From NCBI GenBank assembly GCA_038049695.1, contig CP142456.1, positions 70,153,422 to 70,217,421 of the forward strand: a DNA stretch of 64,000 nt, in the 5' to 3' direction. Positions 1 through 9,743 of the stretch are shown here, piece after piece. This stretch comes from Cinnamomum chago. Its lineage: Eukaryota > Streptophyta > Magnoliopsida > Laurales > Lauraceae. The notes below the pieces were generated by a model. It did not search any database, had not been told where the DNA came from, and saw only the letters and a program-made list of their open reading frames with translations. Position numbers and translations under genes: made by a program. The first letter of the stretch is position 1. Each line of letters opens with the position of its first letter.

Positions 1-90
1 AAGCAGCGGTTTTCTAATGTGAACAAGTATAAGATTCCAAAGGGAGACAGGCACTTTGGGTGGGATGTTACTCCAACAAGACAAGCGTGA
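1..90 (+). CDS. Possible C-terminal end of an unrecognised gene (partial)
   Basis: Frame 1 is open from the first base of the window for 29 codons and stops at TGA 88-90. The translation is basic and hydrophilic and includes NKYKIPKGDRHFGWDV, which reads like real protein rather than AT-rich noise. The rest of the gene would lie outside the window. I do not recognise the family. AT-rich sequence compatible with a 3' untranslated region follows. The stretch is short, so it may also be chance. Confidence 0.35.
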   Translation, partial: KQRFSNVNKYKIPKGDRHFGWDVTPTRQA

Positions 91-213
91 TGAGTTGGTA
101 TAAGATTGCTTCAATCATTGCATACTGATTTTTTTGTAGGTAATGAAGAATTTTATTAGAAATGGAAGAGGAGGAAAAAATAGAATGTTATTAAGAGAAA
201 TATAATGTTATGT

Positions 214-289
214 TAGATGTCTTGTTTCCTATGAATCTTTACAATTTATAGTAGATGTCCTGTTTCCTACGAATCTATACAGTTTATAG
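214..289. repeat. Two-copy 38-bp tandem duplication
   Basis: Units 214-251 and 252-289 both read TAGATGTCYTGTTTCCTA and end in TTTATAG, with a few substitutions between them. It is a small local duplication in possible 3' flanking DNA. Confidence 0.75.
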
Positions 290-1496
290 TGTTTTGGAAG
301 CATTATGTGTATTTCATGTACTGTATATATATTCTTTAATATTCTCATTACAGGGTTTATGGTGAGAGTGCTTGAGAGGTGAGGGGGAAAACTCAAGGAA
401 GCTTTGTAACCCTATTTTTCTCAAACATAGGGATAGTTCACATCTCACCCACGGGTGCAGGCACATAGTCAAACCACTTAAATCCTTGTGCTTGCCTGTT
501 AAGTTTATGTGCTTTCTTTGACTGCCCTGTTTTGATTTTCACGACTTTGTACTGACAAAAACAACTAAAAAGATACAATAGAAAACAAATAACCGAACTA
601 CAACAAAGGCCAACAAAAGAATTGTTCTATCAATTCCTTGCAATGTTATACCATCATCCACCTCATTAGCCTCCCTAACCATATGATGGAAGACTACCTC
701 CAATTGAGAACATAAGAATCTAATCTCATTTCAAATAAACTGAAACTTCCTACCCACACATCCATTTCATCGCGTTAGAGGAATCACTTTCCACAATGAG
801 CCTACCAGAGAAAGATCCCCAAAAAATCTTCAAATCCCCCACAACAGCTAACCTCACCTTAGATTAAATTCCCATTATATCTATCAACAGACTATAACTA
901 GAACTGGGGCTTCAAGAGCCAAGAAGAAAAGGGGAGAAAACAATGCTAGTTCAGATTTCTAGTTATTGCATGAAGAAACAATGCATCCATCCTGTGGGGG
1001 GGGTTTGTTCTATTGTTCTTGTTAGGAAAGAATAGGTGATTCTTGGTGTTAATTGGTGTAAGCACAAGAAATTGCTCGATCAAGATAGAACACATTAAAC
1101 CCGTCTCACAACCACCAAGTAACACAACATGAAGTACTTTTCTACAGTTTTGGATTGAAGAGAGAATGCATGAAAATGCAAGAGATTAACTAATGAGTGG
1201 AACTTACATCGATCGAATAGGAATCGAAGATGGCGCTCAATGAAGAAAGAAAAACTACAAACTCTGAAGATGGACTTCTTTTTTTTTGTCAATGTCTAGG
1301 TTTCATTTGCTTGCAGTTGCCGCCTTAAACGAAGACATTCCCGGCACAATCTCCTTTGAGCCTGGGAAAACTTCAGAATCATCCCAATAGTCATCACCAA
1401 TTTTCAGAAAAGGGTCTAATGTTTTGATTTTTTCAGGACAGTTGAAATGTTTTTTAAGTTTCTTTCAAAGTCCTCTCCAACAAAACAATCCCACCG
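290..1496. other. Gene-less AT-rich stretch
   Basis: No supported gene or element. Short open frames here are AT-rich, lack recognisable motifs and have no splice context. Confidence 0.5.
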
Positions 1497-1680
1497 TACC
1501 TGGCCTGTTTGTTTATTATAATACATAAGAATTGAATGGGTAGTCCATAGCAAAACTGGTTAAAAGTGAATATTAAAGGTGGATTTCCTAAAATGAGCAT
1601 CAAATAACTTTTCCTCTTAGCAAGTATGATCAAATTAGCTTTACTTTTAGGAAATTGAATCAAAAGAAGATAGAAAATGA
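1497..1680. mobile_element. MITE-like remnant related to the element at 34553-34836
   Basis: It begins with GGCCTGTTTGTTTATTATAA and shares the internal order 'AAAAGTGAATATTAAAGGTGG ... AAAATGAGCAYCAAATAAC' loosely with 34553-34836. The right end is not clear. Inference: a decayed copy of the same miniature element family. Confidence 0.35.
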
Positions 1681-2125
1681 ATACACAATCATCACTCTAG
1701 TAATTTAATTTCCATAGGTTCTTTTAGAATAATGAAAATATATTTCTTAATATAGTTTAGAGAGTAGGGTTTCTTCAATAAGTGAAGAAGAAGAAAGAGA
1801 AGGAAAAGGTGGGATGAGGAGAAAGAAGGAATGGGTAAAAAGAAAAGGAGATAATCCCTACTTTCTAATAAATGTTGGGATTTAAGTTAAAAGTTTATTA
1901 AAAAAAGGTTGGCCAATGACAAGATCGCTTAATCAGAAAGGACCGATTTGAAAGACGTTTCGAAAACTTTTCAGCTTTCCTAAAATAACTGAAACATAAG
2001 ATCTTTTTCTAAAAAATCAAATAAAATTTGAGATAATTAGAGAAAGGTCCCTCATATAGGACTTGTAAGGCCTTCAATCCATCAACTTTTCCTCTAAAGC
2101 CTGTAGTCCATGCAGCTAGACATAT

Positions 2126-2145
2126 TTCGGCGAGAGGTCCTTGAA
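2126..2145 (+). repeat. Left arm of a 20-bp perfect inverted repeat
   Basis: Reads TTCGGCGAGAGGTCCTTGAA; its exact reverse complement is at 5789-5808. Confidence 0.8.
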
Positions 2146-2480
2146 TACAATTCTCATGATTAATTTACCCTTTCAACTGTTTTAGGCATAAAATTTTGAA
2201 ATTTCAAATTTCAAATTTAAAATCTTGTATTATCCCTCTTTTTCTTCAACCCATCTCCTCCATCTCTCAGGCGACCTCATCCCCCTCTCCCTCTCATAAT
2301 CTCCATCTGGATCTCTTGATTCGTCGCACAGTAAACAGAAAAAAGGAAAGGTTTGGGCACTGTTGAAGATCAACGATCAGAAGTGATCTAAGTCTCGGTG
2401 GGCCACTGACTAGAACTGATAGGAGAAGATCGCCATAGTCAGAAAAGGAAACTCGCAGACTACAGAGACCAGGAACGGCC

Positions 2481-4252
2481 ATGGCCTTGAAAGCTGCCAT
2501 AGAACTTGATCTTCTCGAGATCATGGCCAGGGCTGGCCCAGGGGCCCATCTCTCAACGACCCAGATGGCCTCTCAGCTCCCCACACACAACCCGGATGCA
2601 CCCGCTATGCTCAATCGCATACTAAGGCTCCTGGCCAGCTACTCCATCCTCACCTGCTCTCTCGTCACAGGTGAAGATGGCCGCATAGAAAGACTCTATA
2701 GTTTGACACCCGTATGTAAGTTCCTCACAAAGAATGGAGATGGGTTCTCTATTGCTCCCTTCTTGGTTATGAATAGGGATGGCAACGGGGCGGGGCGGGG
2801 CCGGAATTGGGCTGCCCCGTCCCCGCCCCGAATCTCCCTGTCCCCGCCCCGCCCCGCAATTCGGGGTATGTTACATACCCCGTCCCCGCCCCGCCCCGAT
2901 GTGGTATAATAATAAATATAATAAATAAATTTTGAATTGACTATAAAAAAAAGGTAAATTAATTTATTTTACATGGTAAAAAGCACATGAATGATTCATC
3001 TATGTTGTCTCTATGCCTTTAATAATATTAAGAAAAAATCTTCCAAAATAGAATAAAAAGATCTCCCCGCATAAATATTTTATAAGTGTGGGGCACTGTT
3101 AGATTGTTTAAATTTTTTAAAATTATCTAAAATTAATAATATAAATTTTCCTTTTCCTGAAATTTTACCTATTTAAAGTGAGATTTTATTCTTATAAGAT
3201 TTTTTCTAAGCCCTTGAAGGTCACTAATATACACTTGAAAATATCATATATGCTTTGAGACATTCTTTATAAAAAAGACAAGATCTCTCTAAAATATCAT
3301 GAACTCCATCAATACATGGTTTCACTCCATTTCTGGTATTGAACTGACTACATAATATATGTTCCAATTTTCCCTCAACAAGCTTACTCAACTTTCCATG
3401 GTGTGGGCCCCAACCATATGCATACCAACCACAGGTAAGAAAAATATTGGAAGATCTTAACGAGAATCAAGTCGAGTCAAAATTATTAATAGTTGATGGT
3501 CAAATATCATTAAATCTCATTGATTTGGCAGGAACCTCACTTTAAGACCAATGAACTCCACTTACTAATAAAGAGGTTGATTACATATAATTAAAATTAG
3601 TATCATTTATAGTGTTGTTAGTATGATTAGAATCATATTAAGTTACTAAGTATAATTTACTTTGCTATTATAAGTTACTATAATTTACTTTGCTATTAAA
3701 GCATGATCCATCATTCTATTATATATTTATATTCGTTTTATTTAATATGATTTATCTTGTCACAATTTAACATTATATATGATTAAAGTAAAATAAGCTT
3801 AGATAGATTTTTTAACAACTTTAACTTCATTAAATTTGAATTAGAGGGAATGGGATCATATTATATGCTTTTATAATGTCTCATTCAATTACATGTTTAA
3901 CTTTAAAAAAAGTCTTCAATCAATCTACTTAACCCTTAATAACAACATAAAATCAATATATACATTTACATATAAATATGTTTATTTATTATAAAAGAAA
4001 TCTAATATATATTTATATTTTAGAGGATTATTAATTTCGGGGCGGGTTATGGGGCGGGGCATGGGGTGGTATTACGGGGCGGGGCGGGACAAGAGCCATA
4101 CCCATCCCCGCCCCGCCCCGGATTCGGGGTATGGTTTTTTTCCCCGTCCCCGCCCCATCTAAGAGTCGGGGCGGGGAAAACCCGTACGGGGCGGGTTAAA
4201 AATGTCATCCCTAGTTATGAACCATGACAAGGTCTTCATGGAAACCTGGTAC
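2481..4252 (+). pseudogene. Caffeic-acid-type O-methyltransferase exon-1 fragment, split by a hAT element
   Basis: The open frame from 2481 encodes the N-terminal dimerisation region of plant class II O-methyltransferases (COMT type). Recognisable blocks are [50 protein letters not shown] and SIAPFLVMN. The family uses this region for dimerisation and part of the substrate pocket; the SAM-binding domain lies further on and is absent. The frame is broken at 2774 by a hAT insertion and resumes after it with HDKVFMETW, which is the expected continuation; homology stops near 4252. The usual start region of the family is not intact, since the ATG at 2481 corresponds to an internal methionine. So this is a captured or truncated exon, not a working gene. 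Flanking inverted repeats suggest it was carried by a transposon. Confidence 0.85.
2774..4213. mobile_element. Non-autonomous hAT element with exact 8-bp target duplication
   Basis: The ends are TAGGGATGGCAA (2774) and TGTCATCCCTA (ending 4213), forming an imperfect inverted repeat typical of hAT elements. GTTATGAA flanks both sides exactly (2766-2773 and 4214-4221), the 8-bp duplication expected of hAT. Both subterminal regions are packed with GGGGCGGGGC-type repeats on opposite strands, while the core is AT-rich with no transposase. It is 1440 bp long and sits in the O-methyltransferase exon. Movement would need a transposase from elsewhere. Confidence 0.9.
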
Positions 4253-4789
4253 GATTCCACTTGCTTAATTTCTGCTGCTTTTAAGTTCTTATTAACTCAA
4301 AAGTGTTTGTTCCGAGAATTCTATTTCTTTGACCTTTGGTCGGCCACAACCGTAGAAGGTTGATCAGCCCGAGGAAGAAGACAAAAGATCAGGGATTCTG
4401 TTTTGTAAAACCTGATCACGGCTGGGCTTGTTCAATCGCCACCTTCCCTTCATTGCCGAGGAAGACCGGAGTCACCACATCACTGCCGATTTCTCTTCAC
4501 CATTGTCGTCGCCTTGCCAATCCAGCCGCCCGCCCATCGTCGTCGCAAAAGACAACATCAGAATGAGGCATAGCGCCTATTGCAGGTGTTGGGAGGAAGA
4601 AGAAGAGTAATTGGGCCAGTGTCAAGTTCGGGTTAGGTCTGACCTGACCTAGAATGAGACCCCTCTTCTCCACTTGCATGTGGCCAACCGATGTCACAAT
4701 CAGCAATAGATATGTGATGCAACCTTTTCAAGATCTGATCTGATCGCTTCCGTTTTCCGTTGATCTGATCTCCTCCGTCCTCCATTGAT
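4253..4789 (+). other. Unrecognised stretch inside the composite element
   Basis: Two overlapping short open frames (about 4336-4566 and 4428-4610) occur in moderately GC-rich sequence. Neither shows a family motif I know. It may be another captured gene piece or a former untranslated region. Confidence 0.3.
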
Positions 4790-5600
4790 TTGTCAAATTT
4801 ATCTAAGTTTTTATCAAGTTTATTGGAGTTTTGAGTATTTTTTTCAAATTGTTTTGAGCTTTACACAAATTTATCTGAGTTCTGAAACAAATTTATCTGA
4901 GTTCTGGACAAATTTAACTGAGTTTTTAGCAAATTTATCTAAATTCTAAACAAATCTATCTGAGTTTTTTGTAAATTTATCTGAGTTCTGGAATAAATTT
5001 CTTTACGTTCTGGACAAATCTATCTGAGTTTTGGCTAATTTATCTGAGTTATGGGACAAATTTATCTGAGTTTGGACAAATTTATCCGAGTTTGTGGCAA
5101 ATGTATTTGCGTTTTTCTAAATTTATTTACACTTTTTTGAAATTTATTTGGATCTTTTAAAATTGATTTTCATCTTTTGAAATTTATTTGGTTCTTTTGA
5201 AAATTATTTGCGTCTTTTTAAATTGATTTTCATCTTTGAAAATTTTTAGATTTTTTTGAAATTTATTTGTGTCTTTTTAAATTTCTCTATGTTCTTTTGA
5301 TATTATAGCATTTTTTTAAATTTATTTGCGTTATTTCAAATTTATTTGTATTTTTTGAAATTTGTTTTTGTTTTTTCAGAGTTTAATTTTGTTTTTTTTA
5401 TGTACATCTTTTGAAATTTATTTTCGTCTTATGAAATTTATTTACATTTTTTGAAATTTATTTTCGTCTTTTGAAATTTATTTGGATCTTTTGAAATTGA
5501 TTTTCTTCTTTTGAAATTTATTTGCGTTTTTTAAATTTATTTCATTTTTAGAAATTTATTTGAAATTTGTTTCCAGTTTTTTGAACTTTATTTGAAAATC
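4790..5600. repeat. Degenerate short tandem repeat, about 20-25 bp unit
   Basis: The stretch is built from diverged units such as AAATTTATCTGAGTTCTGGA in the first half, grading into GAAATTTATTTGCGTCTTTT in the second. Unit length varies and no copy is exact, so the array is old. It lies just inside the right arm of the inverted repeat. Confidence 0.75.
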
Positions 5601-5788
5601 TCATTAGTGGAATTTTATTAATCGTGACTAATTTAATGGTAGTTGACCATTATTAATGGCTTGTCCCACTAATCATGGGATATGATTTAAAGAAAGGGTA
5701 AATTAGACACTTTAGGTTTTCAAATTTGGAAAAAGGACATTTCACACTATAAAAAAAGATTGTGGACCTAAGGCAATAAAGTGAAATG

Positions 5789-5808
5789 TTCAAGGACCTC
5801 TCGCCGAA
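5789..5808 (-). repeat. Right arm of the 20-bp perfect inverted repeat
   Basis: Exact reverse complement of 2126-2145. Confidence 0.8.
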
Positions 5809-6308
5809 TCCCCCATAAAATTTTAGGATGATTTAAAGATTTTTGCTTTCAAAGAGGTTCTTTCCACCTTTCCCTTAACAAGTTAAGTTTGTGGGCCAGT
5901 GGGACATCACTAGATCACAATGACACCTATAGATTAGCCACTTCTGGTCAAAAATGGGAATGGGTGGTTGTGGGTAGCTGTTTAATTTGAAGTTAAACTA
6001 TAAATCCGGGGTTAAAAGAAATTAGGTTCTCTTTATCACAAGATCCAAGCAACGTTGTTTAATAAAGGTGGGTCCACCAATGTTGGCAACCACAGTGGAA
6101 GACCTAATGGTGATAATTAGAGAGGGTCATATATAGTATTAGCATGGTTAAGGAATGTATCTATGAGAAATCATTATGGGACCCATTTGATATTGGCAGT
6201 CATATTAACCAAGCAAAGTATAGTAATAACTAGGGGAGCCATCAAACAACGAGACTCATTTAATGATGGCAAATTGATAGTTATAGTCATCATCGAACCT
6301 TGGTAATA
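5809..6308. other. Gene-less stretch
   Basis: I see no gene, repeat or structured element here. Confidence 0.4.
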
Positions 6309-6500
6309 AATAGGGTTATCAAAGGGCCGGGCGAGGCAGGGCGAGGCAGGGCGTGGGGTTGTCCTTACCCTAGTCTTAATATATATACAAGGCCGGGCTC
6401 AGGCAGGCAAGAACCCTCAGAGGGCCTGCACTACCTAGGCCCTTACCCTACCCTTGAAGGTTAGGGTCAGGCCAGGGTGGGGCTTAGGGCCTCAAAATAA
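6309..6500. mobile_element. Truncated hAT-like end with GC-rich subterminal repeats
   Basis: It starts TAGGGTTATCAAAGGGCC and continues with GGGCGAGGCAGGGCG-type repeats, then their complements (GGCCCTTACCCTACCC). This is the layout of the ends of other small hAT elements in the window. No matching opposite end (TTGATAACCCTA) was found, so the copy appears cut off. Confidence 0.45.
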
Positions 6501-6529
6501 GAAAATTATTATTTTATTTTATTTTTACA

Positions 6530-7319
6530 TTGTTATTTGATCGCGGCTCCAAGTGCAGAGCTGCGATTGCAGTAATAACTGGTAAGATCATGTCGATCCA
6601 TAGGGAGCTTTAGAAATAAGGCTTTCCAACTTTGTCACCTGCCCTAAATAAAATCTAATTTTAGCTTAAAATCTAGAAAAAATACATTCATCATTCCTAC
6701 TTTAAATTAAAAATAAATACATTTCCAAAAATAAAAAAAATTTAAATAAAAAAAAACCTAATCTAAAATGAATCACAAGTTGCTACAAAAGAACACACAA
6801 ATTAGAACATCAAATTAGAAACAATCCAAAAAAAAAACTTACCAAAAAAAAAAGAAGCTAAATTAGAAAAAAAAATAACCTAAGTTAGAAACCAAATCAA
6901 TCAAAGATTAGTAACAAATCAAATCACTCAAAAAGAAAACAACCTACTTTCTAAAATTAGTATGAAAACCTTACTAAATTAGTTTCCTAAATTAGAAACT
7001 AGGTTAGTCAATTAGGGTTAATATATTTCCTAAGTTAGTGAACTGAGTTAATCAACTCCCTAAAGTTAAGGACTTTCCAAATAAATAAAGATTTTCAAAT
7101 CATAACAAATTTAGAAAGCATTAAGTCAATCTTACCTTATGTTAAGATTTCCAAATCTTAAGAAACTTCCTAAATTAAAATCTTCAATTAACAAAAATTA
7201 GAAAGATCTTTTATTTTTGGAAATTATCTAAATAATCTAAAACACAAAATTAGAAACTAATCCTAAAATTAGAAAGTTAGTAATGCAATGTATGCCATGA
7301 GATGTTAGAAAATTCTAAA
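6530..7319 (-). mobile_element. Part of a reversed gypsy-like LTR (left half, split by the MULE)
   Basis: About 6557-6640 reads GCGATTGCAGTAATAACTGG ... GTCGATCCATAGGGAGC ... CTTTCCAACTT. This matches, in reverse, the 3' part of the LTRs at 22133-22721, where the complement reads GTCGATCCATAGCGAGC. The remainder is AT-rich. The matching right-hand part would lie at 18143-20270, beyond the MULE. The left limit is a guess. Confidence 0.4.
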
Positions 7320-7328
7320 TCTAGAAAA
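7320..7328. repeat. Left 9-bp target-site duplication of the MULE
   Basis: TCTAGAAAA; identical to 18134-18142. Confidence 0.92.
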
Positions 7329-7401
7329 GAGAATCTTACCTAATAAAGGCCCCTCCATGGCCACTAACCGGAACAGGTTCCAATAGCATATATGGAACGG
7401 A
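7329..7401 (+). repeat. Left terminal inverted repeat of the MULE (73 bp)
   Basis: Begins GAGAATCTTACCTAATAAAG and ends ATATGGAACGGA. It pairs with the complement of 18061-18133 without gaps. The run CAATAGCATATATGG is fully conserved in both arms and is a candidate transposase contact. Confidence 0.92.
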
Positions 7402-7442
7402 GGGGACCACTTCCGTTTTTTTTTTATTAATGACTGAAACAT

Positions 7443-7458
7443 GCGACGACGTCATCGC
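7443..7458. promoter_or_regulatory. Subterminal palindrome GCGACGACGTCATCGC (left)
   Basis: A near-palindromic copy of the motif that forms the central array at 13620-14230, 41 bases inside the left terminal repeat. Two related copies lie at a similar distance inside the right repeat. Inference: a protein-binding site of the element. Confidence 0.55.
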
Positions 7459-7478
7459 CACATTCAATGCTATAACCA

Positions 7479-7497
7479 CCCCCCCCCCCCCCCCCCC
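7479..7497. repeat. Homopolymer run of 19 C
   Basis: Uninterrupted C tract next to the duplicated block of the MULE left arm; its length may be unreliable in an assembly. Confidence 0.9.
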
Positions 7498-7504
7498 GCC
7501 CCCT

Positions 7505-7788
7505 CGAAACCCTACTTCCCCATTTTCCCCTTCTTCCTTAGTCCATTTTCCCTTTCCCTTGGCGGGTTTCGTATCCTCCCCTCCTCAAAAGACAGTTAAT
7601 GTGGTCCCAACCGAAATTTTCCAACCTATTTTGCTTTCCAGCAGTTGAAACCCCACTTCCCCATTTCCCCCTTCTTCCTCCGTCGCTTTCTCCTTTTTCC
7701 CCTGGCGGATTCGTCTCCACCTTCCTCAAAAGGTAGTCAAGGTGGTCCCAAAGGTCGTTTTCCAAGCTTTTGGGTAGCATAAAGCTTT
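7505..7788. repeat. Two-copy 142-bp direct duplication in the MULE left arm
   Basis: Copy one starts GAAACCCTACTTCCCCAT at 7505 and copy two GAAACCCCACTTCCCCAT at 7647. Both contain CCTCAAAAG, GGTGGTCCCAA or GTGGTCCCAA, and a closing CTTTCCAG, in the same order. Copies are clearly diverged. The block is GC-richer than its surroundings and could be a duplicated promoter or captured exon. Confidence 0.75.
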
Positions 7789-7789
7789 C

Positions 7790-9376
7790 CAGAGGTTTAT
7801 CAAGCGGAGGTATTTCTCTTGTCGCTTATCTTTTTCTGTATTACGAAATGATGATGTGCTGGGGTTTCTTCATCTTCTTTCCATTTGCTTCACATCCTAA
7901 AATGGTTAATATTCATGCACTATACATGATTTTTGCATTGAATCAACTCATCACTCAGTCATTCCATTTTGCCCCTTCTCGACTATGTAGTCAACCATAG
8001 TGGACATGCAAAAACTTCATGCAAATATGTGCGCCATGCTGGAAAATGTAACTTTATCCACACATAATCTAATAGTAATCTAACAAATCCATGATGCTTC
8101 TCAATAGGGCCTAGTTTGCATAAATCCATAAATCACATCTTGGTCTGCATGATCAAATGAATAGAGATTATGTGATGGTAAATGTTACTGTGTGGTGAGT
8201 AAGAATGAGGTAGAATTAGTGGTGGAGGTATAAGAAAATCAAAGTCTCAAATTATACTTGTGAATAAACTTGTGCATTGTGTGGAATCTAAAGATTTTGT
8301 TCTGCTTAGAGCTAATAAACTTCCTTAGTGTAGAGGAATTCAGAGGGGATTGTTGTGTGGGATGTAATTAGGTATTGGGATTTGTGCGAGATCGAGTAGA
8401 AATGGGCACTTTAATAAGTTGCACTGGTTTGAAAACCTGCCCATTCAAAACTTAAAGACTGAAACCTGCCTAATAAATTTAGGATTTAAGAACACCGGTA
8501 CAGAAAAACTTTTTTTTATCTAATATATTGTGCTTGAAGACCTTGGCTGTAGATGTGACAAAAGACCTTTTCAAGCCCTTTGTATACTTCATTTATAGAC
8601 TACTCTGTGTGAGGTCTTCAAAAAGCAAGTATGGATGACTTGGGTCATGTTTGGCAAGATTGTTGAAAAGCGACATTGTCGATTGTCATAAGGTTTTTTT
8701 TTTTTTCAAATAGAAAGCAAGCCCAAATGAAATGCACCAATGGTTTTTTTTTCCCCAATTTTTTATATCATTTGAGATGGAACATCTAGGAGGAACATCA
8801 ATAGGAGGAAAAAGTATTTAAGAGGCCATTTGGATATACACCAACACAAGATGAATTCATGACTCACGATAGTAATCCGGCCATTTCAGGCTTAAACTGG
8901 AGCATTCCAAAAAGGAAGGTCAATGGAACCATGAATCATGTATGAAGCATACAATGTAGGATCATACCATTACATATGCTTAGTCCTACAAACTCTACAT
9001 AAGGCCAACCATTTGGTGATCTACACCATCACATGATGGGCCTTTTATAAATTAAGAATAATCTAAAATATCTTAAATGATCCTAAATACCCATGTCTAG
9101 CCTTGTTTTTACTTGATAATATGCTCTCTTTTTTAATTAAACAGATCCTATTGTATTTGCAACCAAGAAACTATGTTTTGCATAAGCATGATACAAAGTC
9201 AATCATAGGTGTCAGACTTGGCAGCATAACCTGGAACATGTTCTTTGTGAAACAAGTAGGAGGGAAAACAAAATGGACACATACATGCTTAAGATAGCCA
9301 TTGTGTTGCAGCATTTCATCAGGTTCAGCAAAATAATACAACACAAAGACAATGTAGAGAGAGAGATTCTGATTGT
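7790..9376. other. Gene-less internal MULE stretch
   Basis: AT-rich with poly-T tracts (around 8694 and 8744). I see no gene or repeat. Confidence 0.4.
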
Positions 9377-9547
9377 TCAGACATATCCCCCATTGCATCT
9401 GATAACTTGTGCATTGACCCACTGACCAGGTTCACTTGCCAAGAACCCCACCAGAGACGCCACATCCACAGGACACCCTATCCTCTCCATAGGATTCTCC
9501 CTCCTCATATCCATGGCCTCATTCTCAATCTTCCTTGCATAAAACAT
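9377..9547 (-). pseudogene. Captured C-terminal fragment of a short-chain dehydrogenase/reductase
   Basis: Read on the minus strand from ATG 9545-9547 to TGA 9377-9379, this is an open frame of about 56 codons. It contains NPMERIGCP, DVASLVGFLASE and GQWVNAQVIRCNGGY, the classic C-terminal end of plant SDR enzymes (glucose/ribitol-dehydrogenase or aldehyde-reductase type), where the last block closes the NAD(P)-binding fold. The Rossmann motif TGxxxGxG and the catalytic YxxxK are absent, so it cannot be active. It lies in the non-coding part of the MULE and is best read as a captured host gene fragment. The frame itself is unbroken, in contrast to the MULE's own genes. Confidence 0.8.
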
Positions 9548-9743
9548 GGTACAATATGAAGCTAAACTCGAACCATTGATGCATGTTGAGTCATATACAT
9601 AAACTTAACTAGCAACATTTTTAGGACTAAAAGTAAGAAAGTCTAGGTTCTATTATGCTACTCTAGAATTTGATTTCCTTCGTAGTTAGATTTACATTTC
9701 TCTCTTGTTATGTTTACATCTCTCTCTCTATCTGTTTTTTTAG

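Larger units (their letters stand above)
2126..5808. mobile_element. Inverted-repeat-bounded composite element carrying a gene fragment (Pack-type)
   Basis: A 20-bp sequence, TTCGGCGAGAGGTCCTTGAA, at 2126-2145 is repeated exactly in inverted orientation at 5789-5808. A second shared block, TAATTTACCCTTTC-like, lies inside each copy at different distances. Between them are an O-methyltransferase exon fragment, a nested hAT element, an unrecognised stretch around 4336-4610 and a degenerate tandem region. This resembles a transposon that has captured host gene pieces (Pack-MULE style). I found no target duplication next to the repeats and no transposase, so the superfamily and exact ends are not settled. 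Confidence 0.45.

Noticed and set aside
42-560. Full host gene at the window start
   Set aside because: Only 29 codons are open, and the following sequence shows no exon-like coding pattern.
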